This document shows, piece after piece, positions 1 to 7,178 of a stretch of DNA of 30,186 bases. Within the stretch, counting starts at the first letter, position 1. Each line of letters begins with the position of its first letter. Origin of the DNA: Nitrospina sp. UBA6727 (GTDB lineage Bacteria > Nitrospinota > Nitrospinia > Nitrospinales > VA-1); NCBI GenBank assembly GCA_002454045.1, contig DKID01000016.1:1-30186 (forward strand), given 5' to 3'. Made by a program: the position numbers and the translations under genes. Under the pieces are notes generated by a model. That model saw only the letters and a list, made by a program, of their open reading frames with translations, did not search any database and had not been told where the DNA came from.

Positions 1-201
1 GGGGGGGGGGGGGGGGGTGGACGACGGCGAAATGGTTTCGCCGCTGGCGGTCGCGGTAAAAATAATTTCCCGCCGGATAAGGGGGAGGAGTTCCCGTACA
101 ATCATCGCCGTCATCATCGACGCGCCGGCGATTTCCCTGCCACGTCGTCGTTCCTGCGAAAGTTGCAATCCGTTAGTCTTCCGTCTCCGCGCTGGCTTCA
201 T
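1..201 (-). CDS. Partial open frame running off the left edge
   Basis: An ATG at 201 overlaps the htrA stop in an ATGA arrangement, and the frame stays open for about 66 codons to the window edge. This suggests translational coupling to htrA. The visible part is basic and Arg-rich (MKPARRRKTNG at the start), with a short Met-rich stretch near residues 28-33. I recognise no domain. The last codons read into the run of 17 bases at the edge and would give an artificial poly-proline, so that part is unreliable. It could be the N-terminus of a real downstream gene or a chance frame in GC-rich DNA. Confidence 0.35.
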   Translation of the reverse strand, partial: MKPARRRKTNGLQLSQERRRGREIAGASMMTAMIVRELLPLIRREIIFTATASGETISPSSTPPPPP

Positions 202-1673
202 TCGACTTTGACGGCGATGTATATGGTGTTTCCTCCGCGCCGGATTAGGAACAGGACGGACGAGCCTTTGCTCACGGAGGCGAGCAGGTTCTGGTAGTCT
301 CGCGTGTTTCTGACGATGGAGCGGTTCATTTCTGAGATGACGTCGCCTCTGCGGATGCCCGCTTCTGCGGCGGCGTTGCCGGCTGTTACGTCGGAAACTA
401 GCACGCCGTCGGTGCTTTCTAATTTCAGGTTGCGTGCCAATTCTTCGGTGATGTCCTGAACGTTGAGGCCGAGCGGATTGGCTTTTGCGGCGACGACGGT
501 TTCTTGTGCGTCGCGCAACAATTCTATGCTGACGCTGAATGTCATTTGCGCGCCGTCGCGGATTACGTCAACATCGACGATGGAGTTCGGACTCGTCGCG
601 GCGACGATTTTCGGGAGGTCTTCCATGTCGCGAACTTGCTTGCCGTCAAATCGGATGATGACGTCGCCGCGTTGTATTCCGCCTTTGGCGGCGGGACCGT
701 CGGGCATCACATCGCCGACGAGGGCGCCTTCGCTACGGGCTAGTCCAAACGACTTCGCCAACTCGGGGGTGATTTTTTGGATCATGACTCCGAGCCAGCC
801 GCGGGTGACCGTGCCTTTTTCTTTCAGGTCGCCCAAGATTCCCGCGACGATGTCGATGGGGATGGCGAAGCCGATGCCGACGTTGCCGCCGGTGTTGCCT
901 GAGATGATGGCGGTGTTGATGCCGATGACTTGTCCTTCGATATTGATGAGCGGACCGCCGCTGTTGCCCGGGTTGATCGAGGCGTCGGTCTGAATAAATT
1001 CATCGTAGGGACCGGCGCCGATGCTGCGGCCTAACGCGCTCACTACGCCGACGGTGACGGTGTGGCTGAGACCGAAGGGATTGCCGATGGCGACGACCCA
1101 TTCGCCGACTTCCAAATTTTCGGAACTGCCGAGTTTCAGAAACGGGAAGTCTTTGTCGTCGCCGGCGTCGCGATTAATTTTGATTAGGGCGATGTCGGTT
1201 TTCGGGTCGGAGCCCACCAAGGTGGCGGAGTATTCTTTTTCGGCGCCGTCGTCGTCGAGAGTCACCACGATTTCGTCGGCGTCTTCGATGACATGATAGT
1301 TGGTCAGGATGTGACCTTGCTTGTCGATGATGAATCCGGAACCCATACCGTTTTTTGGTTTTTGGTTGGGACGCTCGCCGCCGAAGAAGCGGTCGTAAAA
1401 ATCACGGAACGGGTCAGGCGGCCGCCGCTGTCCGGGTCCGCGGCGCGGCGGGCGAAAATTCCGCGGCATGATTTCCGCCTTGGCTTTGGTGCTGACGTTG
1501 ACGACGGCGGGGTTTTGTTGCTTCGCGATTTCAACGAACAGGTTGCTCGAGAGTGGCTGGGTATAACTGCTCAACGCCAGGAGGGGCGCCGGGGAAACGA
1601 CGAGTCCGCAAAGAAAAAGAAACACAAAAACTAGCGCGGTTTTACAGGCGCGGTGGGCGGAATGGCTAGGCAT
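198..1673 (-). CDS. degP: Periplasmic serine protease HtrA/DegP (Do family)
   Basis: Envelope quality-control protease that degrades misfolded periplasmic proteins. The protein (491 aa) has an N-terminal export signal (hydrophobic residues about 13-35), then a trypsin-like domain with the triad His127 (TNYHVIED), Asp160 (DPKTDIALI) and Ser238 (NPGNSGGP), then two PDZ domains at roughly 285-380 and 395-485. The size and two-PDZ layout match DegP/DegQ/MucD. I place the start at the ATG at 1673, because GAGG sits 9 bases upstream; a TTG at 1688 overlaps that ribosome site and is less likely. The region between signal and protease domain (about 65-105) is rich in Pro, Arg and Gly. The stop overlaps the ATG of a frame that leaves the window. 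Confidence 0.96.
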   Translation of the reverse strand: MPSHSAHRACKTALVFVFLFLCGLVVSPAPLLALSSYTQPLSSNLFVEIAKQQNPAVVNVSTKAKAEIMPRNFRPPRRGPGQRRPPDPFRDFYDRFFGGERPNQKPKNGMGSGFIIDKQGHILTNYHVIEDADEIVVTLDDDGAEKEYSATLVGSDPKTDIALIKINRDAGDDKDFPFLKLGSSENLEVGEWVVAIGNPFGLSHTVTVGVVSALGRSIGAGPYDEFIQTDASINPGNSGGPLINIEGQVIGINTAIISGNTGGNVGIGFAIPIDIVAGILGDLKEKGTVTRGWLGVMIQKITPELAKSFGLARSEGALVGDVMPDGPAAKGGIQRGDVIIRFDGKQVRDMEDLPKIVAATSPNSIVDVDVIRDGAQMTFSVSIELLRDAQETVVAAKANPLGLNVQDITEELARNLKLESTDGVLVSDVTAGNAAAEAGIRRGDVISEMNRSIVRNTRDYQNLLASVSKGSSVLFLIRRGGNTIYIAVKVE

Positions 1674-1975
1674 ATTTTTAATCCTCAATTTTGACGAACG
1701 AAAACACCTTTTCGGAAAAGGAGTTTCAAACGAAAATCCGGGTCCACAAAAAACGGCAACATGGAAATGACGGCGGCGATTATATAATGTTCGTCGCGTT
1801 ATTTACAACAGCAAAATCATTCGCCCGACGGGATTGCATCATCGCCGTCGTCACCGTTGCCGTCGTTACGCCGCCGCGCGATGCGTGCGTTTCTTTTTTG
1901 GGATTGACTAGCGTTGCGAGATAAAAGATAATCGCCGCGGTTGCACCGTTTTCTATTTTACGAATTGGCTAAGTT
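1674..1975. promoter_or_regulatory. Intergenic region with htrA promoter candidate
   Basis: This is a divergent gap of about 300 bases. On the minus strand, TTGTAA (1803-1808) and TATAAT (1779-1784) are separated by 18 bases and would start an htrA transcript with a leader of about 100 bases. The -10 lies in the palindrome ATTATATAAT (1779-1788), so the plus strand also carries a TATAAT (1783-1788), but I see no good plus-strand -35. At 1837-1885 there is a degenerate GCCGTCGTCACC-type simple sequence like those in other gaps of the window. An open frame at 1691-1924 on the plus strand crosses all of this and does not look like a protein. Confidence 0.45.
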
Positions 1976-2170
1976 GTGAAATTATTCCTTGCCGCCGTGG
2001 GTTTGATGATGGTGTTCGAAGGGATTCCTTGTTTCTGCTTTCCGAGGCTGATGAAACACTTCGCGAAAAGAGTTCAGGAAATGCATACGGGAACTTTGCG
2101 GGTGCTCGGATTTTTACTGATGCTGGCGGGCTTATTGGTAATCTATTTAGCAGGTTGGTGGTCTATTTAG
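1976..2170 (+). CDS. DUF2065 family small membrane protein (YjeT-like)
   Basis: A 64-residue protein that fits the DUF2065/YjeT family by length and pattern: an N-terminal hydrophobic helix with the family-like VFEGIP segment (about residues 1-20), a short basic loop (PRLMKHFAKRV) and a second hydrophobic helix (about 41-60). Function is unknown; the family consists of small inner-membrane proteins. The start is GTG at 1976 without a clear ribosome site. Its 3' end contains a 13-base direct repeat (2142-2154 and 2162-2174) that supplies the last codons and the stop. The lipoprotein gene follows 15 bases downstream, probably in the same operon. Confidence 0.8.
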   Translation: MKLFLAAVGLMMVFEGIPCFCFPRLMKHFAKRVQEMHTGTLRVLGFLLMLAGLLVIYLAGWWSI

Positions 2171-2185
2171 CAGGAGGCATATAAA

Positions 2186-2605
2186 ATGGTTGCTCGTATA
2201 TTTCTATTTTCGTGGTTCGGAGTTTGGTTGTTCGCGGCGGGTTGCGCATGGGATGAGACGGCATTCGAAACTCCGCCGACACCGCCGCCGGTCAAATTCG
2301 TCTATCCCTTCATGGACATCCCCTTCCCCGGCGGATTTGAGCGCGACCAGTCCAAGTCTTTCGTGTATGAGTCGGGGAACGGGAACATCAAAGTCGGTCG
2401 GATTTTTTATTCTGGGTGGAGCCCGCTGAGCGAGGTCGTCAAATTTTACCAGAACGAAATGGTCAACAAAGGTTGGAGCATGGTCAGCGCCACCGAGCAT
2501 AAAAGCATAATTTTGAATTACGAAAAAGAAGGCTGGGTTTGCACGCTGGTGATACATTCCGCGATAGGGAAAACCTACATAGAAATTCATGCGGGGCCAA
2601 GCTGA
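2186..2605 (+). CDS. Small lipoprotein of unknown function
   Basis: A 139-residue protein with a short signal peptide and lipobox ending LFAAGC, so Cys20 is the likely lipidated residue. After a Pro-rich linker (about 29-36) comes one compact domain with two aromatic-rich segments (about 64-77 and 83-98, including YSGWSPL and FYQNEM) and a C-terminal beta-rich stretch. I do not recognise a named family. The start is secure: AGGAGG lies 8 bases upstream of ATG 2186. It sits between the DUF2065 protein and hda, and the hda start is 11 bases beyond its stop. The Asp immediately after the +2 position region is not diagnostic here, so inner or outer membrane location is open. Confidence 0.8.
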   Translation: MVARIFLFSWFGVWLFAAGCAWDETAFETPPTPPPVKFVYPFMDIPFPGGFERDQSKSFVYESGNGNIKVGRIFYSGWSPLSEVVKFYQNEMVNKGWSMVSATEHKSIILNYEKEGWVCTLVIHSAIGKTYIEIHAGPS

Positions 2606-2616
2606 CCCGCGGACTC

Positions 2617-3357
2617 ATGAGCGACAAACCCGGGCAACAGTTACTGCTAAACTTTCCTTCCCATCCAGAATATAATTTTTCCAACTTCGTCGTTTCCGCA
2701 GGGTCGCACATTGCTTTTGAAACGGCGCAGGAATTCTGCTCCGAAAATTCGGTTCCCTACCAAGCCCTGTATCTTTTCGGCGAAAAAAATTTGGGGAAAA
2801 CTCACCTGCTCCTGTCCATCGGCAATCGCGCGGCGGAGCGAGGATTGCGCGCGGTCTGCGTTCAAGGGCGCGACTTCGTCGACAAAATAGGCGGCGACTT
2901 ATCCGCCGAAACTCAACGAACCTTGCAGCAACTTTTGGACGCCGACTTTTTTCTTATGGACAACGTGGAAAGTCTAACCACCTCGCCGGCGGCACAAGAA
3001 AATCTGTACCACATCTACAATCGGATGACGGAAAAAGGCGGGAAACTCGCGTTCACCGCGGCCGTCCCGCCGACCAAAAACTCCGCGATGGAAAGCTACC
3101 TGACTTCCCGGTTTCAGTGGGGGATGGTCGCGGAGATTAAACCGATTGACGATTCCACCACCGCCAAAATCATATTGAAAATTGCGAAAGATATTAACCT
3201 GGCGATGCCGGAGCCGATCATTCATTTTTTGTTGTCGCGCATTTCGCGGGATTTTATTTCCATCCAAAACGCCGTCGCCTCCATCAACCAAAAATCTTAT
3301 CTCCAGAAAAAAAAAGTGACTCTGCCCTTAGTCAAGGCGGCGCTCAATTTATATTAG
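2617..3357 (+). CDS. hda: Hda-like DnaA regulatory AAA+ protein
   Basis: Hda promotes hydrolysis of DnaA-bound ATP together with the DNA-loaded sliding clamp (RIDA), limiting re-initiation of replication. The 246-residue protein has an N-terminal clamp-binding-like motif (QLLLNF, residues 8-13), a Walker A (GEKNLGKT, 55-62), a Walker B of the Hda type (FFLMDNVE, 111-118, with Asp-Asn where DnaA has Asp-Asp) and a SRFQWG box around residue 169 that matches the arginine-finger region. DnaA domain IV (the DNA-binding HTH) is absent, and the length is close to E. coli Hda. I chose ATG 2617 because it places the clamp motif at the N-terminus; the longer frame would overlap the lipoprotein gene. 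Confidence 0.88.
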   Translation: MSDKPGQQLLLNFPSHPEYNFSNFVVSAGSHIAFETAQEFCSENSVPYQALYLFGEKNLGKTHLLLSIGNRAAERGLRAVCVQGRDFVDKIGGDLSAETQRTLQQLLDADFFLMDNVESLTTSPAAQENLYHIYNRMTEKGGKLAFTAAVPPTKNSAMESYLTSRFQWGMVAEIKPIDDSTTAKIILKIAKDINLAMPEPIIHFLLSRISRDFISIQNAVASINQKSYLQKKKVTLPLVKAALNLY

Positions 3358-3363
3358 TTCGCC

Positions 3364-4995
3364 ATGACGCCCGACCACATCACCACCTGCCTGGCGCGTT
3401 GGGCAAAAGAAATGCCGCGCCAACTCGCGATCATCGAAGTCCGCAGCGGAACACAAATCACCTTCAAGCAATTGGACGAAGACAGCAGTTTGGTCGCGTC
3501 AGGACTGCTCCATCACGGCGTGCGCAACGGCGACCGAGTAGTCGTGATGGTTCCTTACGGCGTGGATTTTGTAACGCTGGCATTCGGATTATTCAAAGCC
3601 GGCGCGGTTCCCGTTTTGATTGACCCGGGGCTTGGCGGAAAAAATATTTTGCACTGCATCCGGCAGTCCGAACCCAGCGGACTCGTCGCCGTCCCCTTGG
3701 CGCACGCCGTGAAAACTGTGATGCCGGCGGCGTTCAAGTCGATTAAAGTTTCGGTGACCGTCGGCAAAAAATGGTTTTGGCGAGGACCAACTTTGGAGCA
3801 AGTGAAACGCGACGGTGACGGCGGTGGCAACGGCGACGGCGGCGTCACGGCAGAACAAGCGGCGGCGGTTTTATTCACCAGCGGCAGCACCGGCGCGGCG
3901 AAAGGCGTTCTCTACACGCACGGAATGTTCGGTCAGCAAATTCGAGTTTTGCGGGAGCACTTCGGCATTCTTCCCGCAGAAAAAGATTTGCCCACCTTCC
4001 CGCTGTTCGGTTTGTTCGGCGCGGCGATGGGAATGACCAGCGTGATCCCGGACATGGACTTCGCCCGTCCCGCGAAAGTGAACCCCGAAAATATTATCCG
4101 CGCCATCCAGCAGCACCGCATAACCAGCAGTTTTGGTTCGCCGGCACTTTGGGAAACCGTCAGCCGCCATTGTCAGAAAAAAAAGATAACGCTCCCTTCC
4201 CTGCGGCGCATTTTGATTGCCGGCGCGCCCGTCGCTGGAACTTTGCTCAAACGTTTTGAATTTATTTTGGAACCCGATTGCAAAATCATAACTCCTTACG
4301 GCGCGACGGAAGCACTGCCCGTCACTTCCATCGAGAGGCGGGAAATCGTGGATGACACTTGGTCGCGGTCGGAGCGAGGGGAAGGAATTTGCGTGGGCAA
4401 AGCGGTGCCCGGCGCGGAAATAAAAATCATCAAAATTTCCGACGAACCGATTTTGAAATGGGACGCGGCGTTGGAAATTCCAAAAGGTCAAACGGGAGAA
4501 ATTATCGTGAAGGCGGCGTGGGTTACGAAAAATTATTTTGGCCGCGACGATTTCACGCGGCTGGCGAAAATTTCCGACGGCGAAACTTTTTGGCACCGGA
4601 TGGGAGACGTCGGCAAATGGGATGAACAAAACCGACTTTGGTTTTGCGGCAGAAAAAATCAGCGCGTCGTCATCGGCGGCGGCGCGAAAACTTTGTTCAC
4701 TATTCCGTGCGAAGCCGTTTTCAATCGGCACCCCGCCGTCAAGCGTTCCGCGCTGGTGGGCAGGCGCGCGGGGAATAATCGGCAAGCCGTCATAATCATC
4801 GAGCCGGAAAATAAAGACGGCGGCGCGATGAAAAGTCGGGAAACTTTCGTCGCGGAATTGCTGGAACTTGCGGCGGCGCATCCGCACACCCGTTCCATAA
4901 AGAAGATATTTTTTTATTCCGACTTCCCCGTTGACGCGCGACACAACGCGAAAATCTTCCGCGAAAAACTCGCTGCTTGGGTCGAGCGACAATAA
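3364..4995 (+). CDS. OleC-like adenylate-forming enzyme (fatty acid CoA ligase family)
   Basis: This 543-residue ANL-superfamily enzyme activates a carboxylate with ATP. It has the phosphate-binding TSGSTGAAKG (172-181), YGATE (312-316), the GD motif near Asp415 followed by the CGRK hinge (428-431), and a likely C-terminal catalytic Lys in the segment DARHNAKIFREK. The stretch FPLFGLFGAAMGMTSVIPDMD (part of about 212-232) and YGATEALPVTS are typical of the OleC branch, which in olefin biosynthesis converts beta-hydroxy acids to beta-lactones. No oleA, oleB or oleD is in the window, so the substrate is open. A low-complexity insert at 149-160 (RDGDGGGNGDGG) precedes the phosphate loop. ATG 3364 lies 6 bases after the hda stop. 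Confidence 0.82.
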   Translation: MTPDHITTCLARWAKEMPRQLAIIEVRSGTQITFKQLDEDSSLVASGLLHHGVRNGDRVVVMVPYGVDFVTLAFGLFKAGAVPVLIDPGLGGKNILHCIRQSEPSGLVAVPLAHAVKTVMPAAFKSIKVSVTVGKKWFWRGPTLEQVKRDGDGGGNGDGGVTAEQAAAVLFTSGSTGAAKGVLYTHGMFGQQIRVLREHFGILPAEKDLPTFPLFGLFGAAMGMTSVIPDMDFARPAKVNPENIIRAIQQHRITSSFGSPALWETVSRHCQKKKITLPSLRRILIAGAPVAGTLLKRFEFILEPDCKIITPYGATEALPVTSIERREIVDDTWSRSERGEGICVGKAVPGAEIKIIKISDEPILKWDAALEIPKGQTGEIIVKAAWVTKNYFGRDDFTRLAKISDGETFWHRMGDVGKWDEQNRLWFCGRKNQRVVIGGGAKTLFTIPCEAVFNRHPAVKRSALVGRRAGNNRQAVIIIEPENKDGGAMKSRETFVAELLELAAAHPHTRSIKKIFFYSDFPVDARHNAKIFREKLAAWVERQ

Positions 4996-5047
4996 CTTTT
5001 TTCAAGCGCGGAGGCGGCGAAAAATTTGTCGCGCCGTCGCGGGAAGC

Positions 5048-5096
5048 GTCAAAAAAAAATTCGCCGCGGGTCGCGCGATTGGTGGGGAAGCCGACA
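5048..5096 (-). terminator. Possible terminator of rnpB
   Basis: Reading leftwards after the RNase P RNA, a short self-complementary GC segment (CGCG, loop, CGCG) around 5063-5077 is followed by nine T residues (plus-strand A run at 5051-5059). The stem is short, so this is a weak intrinsic terminator candidate. Confidence 0.35.
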
Positions 5097-5475
5097 GCCG
5101 AAGTAAACCATAAGCCGGGTTTTGTACTTCATGAGACATGAAGCGGTGACCATCAATCTAGGCCTACTGTTGCCAGCAGGCTCGAGCAATCAACCCGAAA
5201 GTTTCGGGCGGGCCGCCCTCAAGCACTTTCCTATTTGATCTTGCTCCGGATAGGGTTTACCAAGCTACCGCTGTCGCCAGCGGTACTGGTGAGCTCTTAC
5301 CTCGCCTTTTCACCTTTGCCGCCGACACGAGCGCCGGGTAGGCTGTGTATTTTCTGTGGCACTTTCCTTAAGGTCGCCCTCACTCTGCGTTACGGAGTAT
5401 CCTGCCCTGTGGAGCCCGGACTTTCCTCTCTCCCGGCCATAAAGCCGAAACAGCGGCCACCCGGTTTACTTCGGC
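5097..5475 (-). ncRNA. rnpB: RNase P RNA, bacterial A-type
   Basis: Catalytic RNA that removes 5' leaders from pre-tRNAs. The minus strand carries the conserved element GAGGAAAGTCCGGGCTCC (5411-5428) and, near the 3' end, the conserved ACAAAACCCGGCTTA (5108-5123 region); together these form the core helix P4. The ends are set by a perfect 13-base P1 helix: GCCGAAGTAAACC at the 5' end (5463-5475) pairs with its complement at the 3' end (5097-5109). The length of about 379 bases fits A-type RNAs. The 5' end lies only 24 bases after the stop of the upstream zinc-ribbon gene, so its promoter must sit inside that gene, or the RNA is processed from the yajC-secDF transcript. Confidence 0.95.
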
Positions 5476-5499
5476 ATCGCGGCTGCCGGAACTTCTCCG

Positions 5500-6273
5500 T
5501 CATGTTTCTTTGGAAATGGATACGTCCTCCATGTTTGATTTTTCATCGCTCGCCGACTGGTCATCCCAATATAAAAATCGTATGCAGTTTGAGCATTGCT
5601 GGATGGATGCGCCGACTTTAACATCTATCACCATCTGCGGCAAAATCTGGCGGAAGCACCCTTGGCAAATATTTCCCCGCAACGAAACCACCGCCTTGCC
5701 TTCGCGGGAACCTGCAACTTTTTCGTAGCGTTGCATAATCGCGGCGGCGAGTTGACCGCTGATATTTTCGCGGTCGGCAAGCCGCGCACTCAACTCCTGT
5801 TTTATCCTGTCCAACTCGGCATCCTTTTTGTTTTTGTATTCGCGGAAACCGACGTCCTCTTCCTCGTATATTTTTTTGATGCGCGGAAACTCCTTTTCCT
5901 TTTCTTCGAGCGTCTCCATAATCGCCAGTTCTTCGTCTTCCAATCGGGAAACTTTTTCTTTAGCGGCTGCTACTTCGGAAAGAATCGCCGTGTACTCTTT
6001 GTTGGTTTTTATCGCCGGCAGTTTCACCTTGGCTTTCTTCATATGGTCGTTTTCTTTTTGTACTTCCGATTCAATGCCGCGGCGTTTTTTTTGCAACGCG
6101 CTTAATTCTTCTTCCGCGCTTGTGAGAATTTTCTTCCTCTCTTCCAGTTCCGCGCGCCGACCGTCAACTTGCAGAGGAATTTCGGCGAGGGACTTTCTGC
6201 GGTCCGCGATTTCATCGTCCAAGTTCTGTAGTTCGATCAGTTGCTGAAGTTGATGCTTGGGGGAAGTTGTCAT
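5500..6273 (-). CDS. Coiled-coil protein with C4-type zinc ribbon (PF02591-like)
   Basis: A 257-residue protein. Residues about 5-190 form a long charged coiled coil, rich in Glu and Lys, followed by a C-terminal zinc ribbon made of two CxxC knuckles (CQGC and CSNC) and the family-typical RFLYW ending. This matches the zf-RING_7 family of bacterial coiled-coil zinc-ribbon proteins, whose role is still poorly defined (nucleic acid binding or chaperone-like roles have been proposed). About 22 residues follow the ribbon. ATG 6273 is chosen since it lies 10 bases after the secF stop and starts the conserved N-terminus; upstream in-frame codons run into secF. It is the last protein gene of the yajC-secD-secF operon and directly precedes rnpB. 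Confidence 0.87.
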   Translation of the reverse strand: MTTSPKHQLQQLIELQNLDDEIADRRKSLAEIPLQVDGRRAELEERKKILTSAEEELSALQKKRRGIESEVQKENDHMKKAKVKLPAIKTNKEYTAILSEVAAAKEKVSRLEDEELAIMETLEEKEKEFPRIKKIYEEEDVGFREYKNKKDAELDRIKQELSARLADRENISGQLAAAIMQRYEKVAGSREGKAVVSLRGNICQGCFRQILPQMVIDVKVGASIQQCSNCIRFLYWDDQSASDEKSNMEDVSISKET

Positions 6274-6283
6274 GGTCTGCCGT

Positions 6284-7174
6284 TCACCGCCGCGAGTCCC
6301 AGTAAACCAGGAACACGCTGGCGATAAAAATGGACGAGTAGGTTCCAACCAGAACGCCTATCAGCAGGGCGAAAGAAAAGTCGTGGATGATTTCGCCGCC
6401 GAAGAAAAACAAGGCGACGACGACCATCAATGTTGTCCCGGAAGTTAGGAGCGTCCGGCTCAAGGTCTGGTTGATGCTGGCGTTGATAGTTTGGGCAAGC
6501 GTGTTTTTTCCTTGGCGGCGGAGGTTTTCTCGGATGCGGTCGAAGACGACGATGGTGTCGTTCAGGGAATAACCGATGATGGCTAAAAACGCGGCGACAA
6601 TCACCAAGGTGAACTCTTTATCGAAAATCGAAAACGCGCCGATGGTAACCAGCACATCGTGAATCAAGGCGATGATCGCGGCGATGGCGTACTGCAACTC
6701 GAACCGCCACGAAATATAAATCACAATGCCGATGATGGCGTACAAAATGGAGAGCATGGCTTTTTCCCGCAAGTCCCGTCCCACTTTTGGCCCCACCATT
6801 TCGACGCGCTCGATGGTGATGTCCTCCTTGTTAAACTTTTCGCCGAGACTGTTGCGAACTTTGGAACCCACCGCCTCCAGTTTTTCTTCGGAGCGTTGGA
6901 CGCGGATGAGGATGTCCCGTTTCGACCCGAACTCCTGAATCGTGCTTTCACCAAGCGCGATGGTCTTCAGCCCGTCGCGGATTACTTCGATGTCGGGCGG
7001 CGTTTTGAATTGCATTTGAACCAGCGTCCCGCCGGAAAAATCGATGCCGAATTTTAATCCTCCCGACAAGGCGATGGACCCCAAGCCGATGAGGATGACC
7101 AATCCGGAAATGGCCAGGGTCATTTTGATTTTTCCCATGAAGTCGAAATTAGTTTCGGTGTCGATGATCTTCAT
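6284..7174 (-). CDS. secF: Protein translocase subunit SecF
   Basis: Inner-membrane partner of SecD, using the proton gradient to pull exported proteins out of the SecYEG channel on the periplasmic side. The 296-residue protein has an N-terminal membrane helix (about 17-38), the conserved GIDFSGGTL (43-51), a small periplasmic domain (about 55-135) and five C-terminal helices from about 137 onward, including SLNDTIVVFDRIRE (203-216), a SecF signature. The length is normal for the family. It begins 4 bases after secD, so the two are translated together. Confidence 0.96.
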   Translation of the reverse strand: MKIIDTETNFDFMGKIKMTLAISGLVILIGLGSIALSGGLKFGIDFSGGTLVQMQFKTPPDIEVIRDGLKTIALGESTIQEFGSKRDILIRVQRSEEKLEAVGSKVRNSLGEKFNKEDITIERVEMVGPKVGRDLREKAMLSILYAIIGIVIYISWRFELQYAIAAIIALIHDVLVTIGAFSIFDKEFTLVIVAAFLAIIGYSLNDTIVVFDRIRENLRRQGKNTLAQTINASINQTLSRTLLTSGTTLMVVVALFFFGGEIIHDFSFALLIGVLVGTYSSIFIASVFLVYWDSRR

Positions 7175-7178
7175 AATT

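Noticed and set aside
17..211. Plus-strand frame of 64 codons at the left edge
   Set aside because: Arg/Ser/Ile-rich, begins in the G run and overlaps the htrA end antisense; no support.
1691..1924. Plus-strand frame of 77 codons between htrA and the DUF2065 gene
   Set aside because: It crosses the htrA promoter and a simple-sequence stretch, with no ribosome site or domain.
3871..4992. A 373-codon frame antisense to the OleC-like gene
   Set aside because: Shadow frame with a biased Arg/Phe composition and no domain.
5235..5621. Plus-strand frame of 128 codons
   Set aside because: It lies opposite the RNase P RNA and its composition is that of the RNA complement.
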